A DNA stretch of 64,000 nucleotides, taken from Hyphococcus lacteus (GTDB taxonomy: Bacteria; Pseudomonadota; Alphaproteobacteria; Caulobacterales; Parvularculaceae). The stretch is from positions 2,170,001 through 2,234,000 of the forward strand of contig NZ_JBEHZE010000001.1 in assembly GCF_041058985.1 (NCBI RefSeq), read 5' to 3'. Below, piece by piece: positions 60,771-64,000 of the stretch (its first letter is position 1; each line of letters begins with the position of its first letter). A program made the position numbers and the translations under genes. The notes under the pieces are model-generated. The model did no database searches. It was given only the letters and a program-made list of their open reading frames with translations, and had not been told where the DNA came from.

Positions 60771-61387
60771 TGAAAACCGACGTCCTCAAAATTGATAGCA
60801 GTAAGGCTGGTTCGATCGATCTAGATGATGCGATCTTCGGTCTTGAGCCACGCAAAGATATTTTGCACCGTTGTGTTGTTTATCAACTTGCAAAGCGTCA
60901 GCAAGGTACACATCACGCGAAAGAGCGTAATGAGGTTGCCGCGACTTCAAAGAAATTTGGTCGTCAAAAAGGTGGCGGCGGTGCTCGTCACGGTAACCGC
61001 GCAGCACCACAGTTTCGTGGTGGTGGTAAGGCCCATGGCCCGCGCCCGCGTAGCCATGCAGTTGACCTGCCTAAAAAGGTTCGTCGCCTTGCGCTTAAAC
61101 ATGCTCTCTCCGCGAAAGTCGCAGACGGTTCTTTGATTATTATCGATGAAGCGAAATTCACCGATACAAAGACAAAGGCGATCGCGGCGGCATTTGAGAA
61201 GCTGAATATTGGTAATGCGTTGATCCTTGATTCAAGCATTGATGAAAAATTCGGCCTTGCAGCGCGTAACTTGCCCGGAGTTGATCTGCTTCCTGTTGTT
61301 GGTGCGAATGTTTACGACATTTTGCGCAAAGAGAAGCTTGTTCTGACCAAGGCAGCAGTAGAAGGCCTGGAGGCGCGTCTCAAATGA
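60770..61387 (+). CDS. rplD: Ribosomal protein L4
   Basis: A 205-residue 50S protein; in E. coli it also represses the S10 operon. It has KKFGRQKGGGGARHGNRAAP and the GPRPRSHAVDLPKKVRRLAL globular part, ending VEGLEARLK. The ATG overlaps the rplC stop and its own stop overlaps rplW by four bases. Confidence 0.98.
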   Translation: MKTDVLKIDSSKAGSIDLDDAIFGLEPRKDILHRCVVYQLAKRQQGTHHAKERNEVAATSKKFGRQKGGGGARHGNRAAPQFRGGGKAHGPRPRSHAVDLPKKVRRLALKHALSAKVADGSLIIIDEAKFTDTKTKAIAAAFEKLNIGNALILDSSIDEKFGLAARNLPGVDLLPVVGANVYDILRKEKLVLTKAAVEGLEARLK

Positions 61388-61698
61388 GCAAGAAACCAGA
61401 AACTGGAGCCGTTGAGGCCCACTACAATACGCTGATTGCTCCTGTGATCACTGAGAAGTCGACGATTGCTGCTGAACACAACCAGGTTGTATTTCAGACG
61501 CCAATCACGGCAACAAAACCAGAGATTAAAGAAGCGGTTGAAGCTCTGTTCAAAGTAAAGGTGAAAGCCGTCAATACTTTGCGCGTTAAGGGCAAAACCA
61601 AACAGTTCCGCGGGCGTGGTTACACGCGCTCTACAGTGAAAAAAGCGGTCGTGACTCTCGAAGAAGGTCACTCGATCGACGTGACGACCGGACTTTAA
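61384..61698 (+). CDS. rplW: Ribosomal protein L23
   Basis: A 104-residue protein at the exit tunnel, docking site for SRP and trigger factor. Shows LIAPVITEKSTIAAEHNQVV, AVEALFKVKVKAVNTLRVKG and a C-terminal GHSIDVTTGL. The ATGA overlap with rplD suggests translational coupling. Confidence 0.98.
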   Translation: MSKKPETGAVEAHYNTLIAPVITEKSTIAAEHNQVVFQTPITATKPEIKEAVEALFKVKVKAVNTLRVKGKTKQFRGRGYTRSTVKKAVVTLEEGHSIDVTTGL

Positions 61699-61712
61699 GG
61701 CGGGTAAGACCA

Positions 61713-62549
61713 ATGGCATTGAAAAAATTCAATCCGACGACTCCGAGCCGCCGCCAGCTTGTGCTGGTGGATCGCAGCGAACTTTGGAAGGGTAAACCCG
61801 TCAAGTCGCTGACTGAAGGCCTATCGGAGAGCGCCGGGCGCAACAACACAGGACGCATCACAATGCGTCGTCGTGGTGGTGGCGCGAAAAAGACGTATCG
61901 CATCATCGACTTCAAACGTCGTAAGTTTGATATCGAGGCGAAGGTTGAACGTTTGGAATACGATCCAAACCGTACAGCTTTCATCGCGTTGATTAAATAT
62001 CTTGATGGCGAACAGTCATACATTCTCGCTCCACAGCGTCTTAAGCAAGGCGATAAAATTATCGCCGGCGCTAAAGTCGACGTGAAGCCTGGCAATGCGA
62101 TGCCATTGAAATCGATCCCTGTCGGGACGATTGTGCACAATGTTGAAATGAAGCCAGGCAAGGGCGGTCAGATTGCTCGTTCAGCTGGTGCATATGTTCA
62201 ACTTGTGGGTCGTGACAGCGGTATGGCGCAGGTTCGCCTTCAATCGGGCGAAGTTCGCTTGATCCCAGGTGAGTGCCTTGCCACGGTTGGGGCGGTTTCA
62301 AACCCTGACCACATGAACCAGTCTATCGGTAAAGCCGGACGTAACCGTCATAAGGGCAAACGACCATCCGTTCGCGGTGTTGTTATGAACCCTGTTGATC
62401 ACCCGCATGGTGGTGGTGAAGGTCGTACGTCAGGTGGCCGTCACCCGGTTACGCCTTGGGGTAAGCCGACCAAAGGTGCAAAAACCCGCAAGAACAAGAC
62501 TTCTGACAAACTCATTCTGCGCTCGCGTCACGCGCGCAAGAAGAAATAA
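61713..62549 (+). CDS. rplB: Ribosomal protein L2
   Basis: A 278-residue peptidyl-transferase protein. Starts MALKKFNPTTPSRRQLVLVD; contains the RRRGGGAKKTYRIIDFKR region and the conserved HPHGGGEGRTSGGRHPVTPW with its essential His, and the C-terminal RSRHARKKK. Typical length and composition, intact. Confidence 0.99.
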   Translation: MALKKFNPTTPSRRQLVLVDRSELWKGKPVKSLTEGLSESAGRNNTGRITMRRRGGGAKKTYRIIDFKRRKFDIEAKVERLEYDPNRTAFIALIKYLDGEQSYILAPQRLKQGDKIIAGAKVDVKPGNAMPLKSIPVGTIVHNVEMKPGKGGQIARSAGAYVQLVGRDSGMAQVRLQSGEVRLIPGECLATVGAVSNPDHMNQSIGKAGRNRHKGKRPSVRGVVMNPVDHPHGGGEGRTSGGRHPVTPWGKPTKGAKTRKNKTSDKLILRSRHARKKK

Positions 62550-62567
62550 TAGGCCGGAGTAAACGAC

Positions 62568-62846
62568 ATGCCACGTTCAGTCTGGAAAGGCCCGTTCATC
62601 GATCGGTATCTTCTGAAAAAAGCAGAAGAGAGCCAGGACGGAAAACACAAAGGCGGGGTCAAAACCTGGTCACGCCGTTCAACCATCCTGCCGCAATTCG
62701 TTGGGCTAACATTCAACGTATATAACGGTCAGAAATTTATTCCGGTTCATGTCACCGAAGACATGGTCGGCCACAAATTCGGCGAGTTTTCTCCGACCCG
62801 GACTTATTATGGTCACGGTGCGGACAAGAAAGCGAAGAGGAAGTAG
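62568..62846 (+). CDS. rpsS: Ribosomal protein S19
   Basis: A 92-residue 30S head protein with MPRSVWKGPFIDRYLLKKAE, STILPQFVGLTFNVYNGQKF and KFGEFSPTRTYYGHGADKK. The order rplB-rpsS-rplV-rpsC is canonical. Confidence 0.99.
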   Translation: MPRSVWKGPFIDRYLLKKAEESQDGKHKGGVKTWSRRSTILPQFVGLTFNVYNGQKFIPVHVTEDMVGHKFGEFSPTRTYYGHGADKKAKRK

Positions 62847-62848
62847 TC

Positions 62849-63229
62849 ATGGGGCAGAGTAAAAATCCCCGTCGCGTTAGCGAACAGCAGGCCATGGCTA
62901 AGGGCCGTCTGATCCGTACGTCGCCACAGAAGCTAAACCTGGTGGCGCAGCTTATTCGCGGCATGCCAGTGGAAAAAGCGCTTGCGGAATTGACTTTCTC
63001 GCACAAACGCGTCGCACAGCACGTCAAGAAGGTTCTTGAAAGCGCGATTGCTAACGCTGAGAACAACCATGATCTCGATATTGATTCGTTGATCGTGGAT
63101 CAGGCTTTTGTCGGCAAGAATATGGTGATGAAACGTTGGCGTGCTCGCGCCCGTGGTCGTACCGGGAAAATTCTTAAGCCGTTTTCAGAAATCACGATCG
63201 TCGTGAAAGAAGTCGAGGAGGCCGCTTAA
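62849..63229 (+). CDS. rplV: Ribosomal protein L22
   Basis: A 126-residue exit-tunnel protein: KGRLIRTSPQKLNLVAQLIR, then AELTFSHKRVAQHVKKVL and the RARARGRTGKILKPFSEITI loop. Its stop shares a base with the rpsC ATG (TAATG). Confidence 0.98.
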   Translation: MGQSKNPRRVSEQQAMAKGRLIRTSPQKLNLVAQLIRGMPVEKALAELTFSHKRVAQHVKKVLESAIANAENNHDLDIDSLIVDQAFVGKNMVMKRWRARARGRTGKILKPFSEITIVVKEVEEAA

Positions 63230-63930
63230 TGGGCCAGAAAGTTAATCCGATTGGCCTTCGTCTCGGTATCAACCGGACATGGGACTCCCGCTGGTTCGCT
63301 GGTAAAGCTGCTTATGGCGATCTTCTTCATGAAGATTTGGCTATTCGTAAGTATCTTGAAAAGCGTCTTCAGCAGGCTGGTGTCTCACGGATCATTATTG
63401 AGCGCCCACACAAGAAGTGCCGCGTAACAATTTACACTGCGCGTCCTGGCGTTGTGATTGGTAAAAAAGGTGCTGACATCGAGAAGCTTCGTTTAGAGCT
63501 TTCTAAGTTGTCTTCATCGGAAACGGTTCTCAACATTGTTGAGATCCGCAAGCCAGAAGTTGACGCTACTCTTGTTGCGGAAAATATTGCGCAACAGTTA
63601 GAGCGCCGGGTTGCTTTCCGCCGCGCTATGAAGCGCGCGATGCAAACTGCGCAACGTATGGGTGGCCTTGGTATTCGCGTAAACGTTTCAGGCCGTCTTG
63701 GCGGCGCTGAAATCGCGCGTATGGAATGGTATCGCGAAGGTCGCGTGCCGCTTCACACGCTTCGCGCTGATATTGACTACGGCGTTGCAACGGCCCGCAC
63801 GACTTATGGCTCTATCGGAGTAAAAGTCTGGATCTTTAAGGGCGAGATTATGGAACATGACCCATTGGGTCAGGAAAAACGTTTGATTGAGGCGCAAACC
63901 GGCGGTGTCAATCATTCGCGCAAAAACTAA
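63229..63930 (+). CDS. rpsC: Ribosomal protein S3
   Basis: A 233-residue 30S protein with a KH domain: MGQKVNPIGLRLGINRTWDS, ISRIIIERPHKKCRVTIYTA-type strand then GVVIGKKGADIEKLRLEL (GxxG motif), and C-terminal ARTTYGSIGVKVWIFKGEI. Length and start are standard. Confidence 0.99.
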   Translation: MGQKVNPIGLRLGINRTWDSRWFAGKAAYGDLLHEDLAIRKYLEKRLQQAGVSRIIIERPHKKCRVTIYTARPGVVIGKKGADIEKLRLELSKLSSSETVLNIVEIRKPEVDATLVAENIAQQLERRVAFRRAMKRAMQTAQRMGGLGIRVNVSGRLGGAEIARMEWYREGRVPLHTLRADIDYGVATARTTYGSIGVKVWIFKGEIMEHDPLGQEKRLIEAQTGGVNHSRKN

Positions 63931-63965
63931 TCGCGCGACAGAAGGGATTTGGAGGCGACTGAGCA

Positions 63966-64000
63966 ATGCTGCAGCCGAAAAAAACAAAATACCGCAAACA
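63966..64000 (+). CDS. rplP: Ribosomal protein L16, 5' end only
   Basis: ATG at 63966, preceded by GGAGGC, opens MLQPKKTKYRK, the L16 N-terminus. The window ends after 11 codons. Position directly behind rpsC is canonical. Confidence 0.93.
   Translation, partial: MLQPKKTKYRK

Overview
The window is an alphaproteobacterial chromosome segment of ordinary base composition (about half G+C by eye). It is dominated by housekeeping genes and has no rRNA, no recognisable tRNA, no insertion sequence and no CRISPR array. The alphaproteobacterial assignment rests on the lipoyl-domain-bearing PdhB, the HdaA-PPK-PPX block, the two-reading-frame purM-purN pair, the Rhodobacter-type MetRS and a VPLPA-CTERM protein. 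The genus cannot be fixed from sequence alone.

Layout. 1-3927: arginine succinyltransferase (AST) catabolic operon (astA-astD-astB) behind the 3' end of an unidentified coupled gene. 4050-5891: orphan hybrid histidine kinase. 5894-10166: Lrp/AsnC regulator divergent from a Leu/Glu-type amino-acid dehydrogenase, then thiolase and glutaryl-CoA dehydrogenase; amino-acid catabolism is thus the theme of the first 10 kb. 10214-21641: a mixed region with a ferredoxin-NADP reductase, quinone oxidoreductase, small lipoproteins, a Spinster-like MFS transporter, GNAT and DUF1801 proteins, metG, an SDR, an M20 amidohydrolase, a PHA-system protein and a DUF1499 protein. 21638-23310 (minus): purM-purN. 23458-29523 (plus): a possible 40-residue small protein, DUF2066 protein, HdaA, PPK and PPX (replication control and polyphosphate metabolism). 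29520-36498 (minus): SDR, VPLPA-CTERM surface protein, pyrG, secG, a 2OG-Fe(II) oxygenase and a DUF885 protein. 36795-39505: pdhB-pdhC without pdhA.

40263-64000: the ribosomal/RNA-polymerase supercluster in canonical order (rplK-rplA, rplJ-rplL, rpoB-rpoC, rpsL-rpsG-fusA-tuf, then the S10 operon rpsJ-rplC-rplD-rplW-rplB-rpsS-rplV-rpsC-rplP, cut by the window end). The supercluster is interrupted twice. A three-gene plus-strand copper-handling islet (DUF2946 protein, Met/His-rich outer-membrane protein, PCuAC chaperone) lies between rplA and rplJ, and a minus-strand GT4 glycosyltransferase lies between rpoC and rpsL. secE-nusG, which normally precede rplK, are absent; pdhC is the upstream neighbour instead.

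Regulatory sequence worth noting: a near-consensus Lrp-type operator between the Lrp gene and the dehydrogenase, an L10-type leader with an internal terminator-like hairpin before rplJ, an 11-bp hairpin between rplL and rpoB, and a 757-base gene-free stretch before rplK holding one or two candidate small RNAs. I found no convincing exotic new system. The best leads are the copper islet inside the ribosomal cluster, the orphan promoter-terminator pair before rplK and the Lrp operator.
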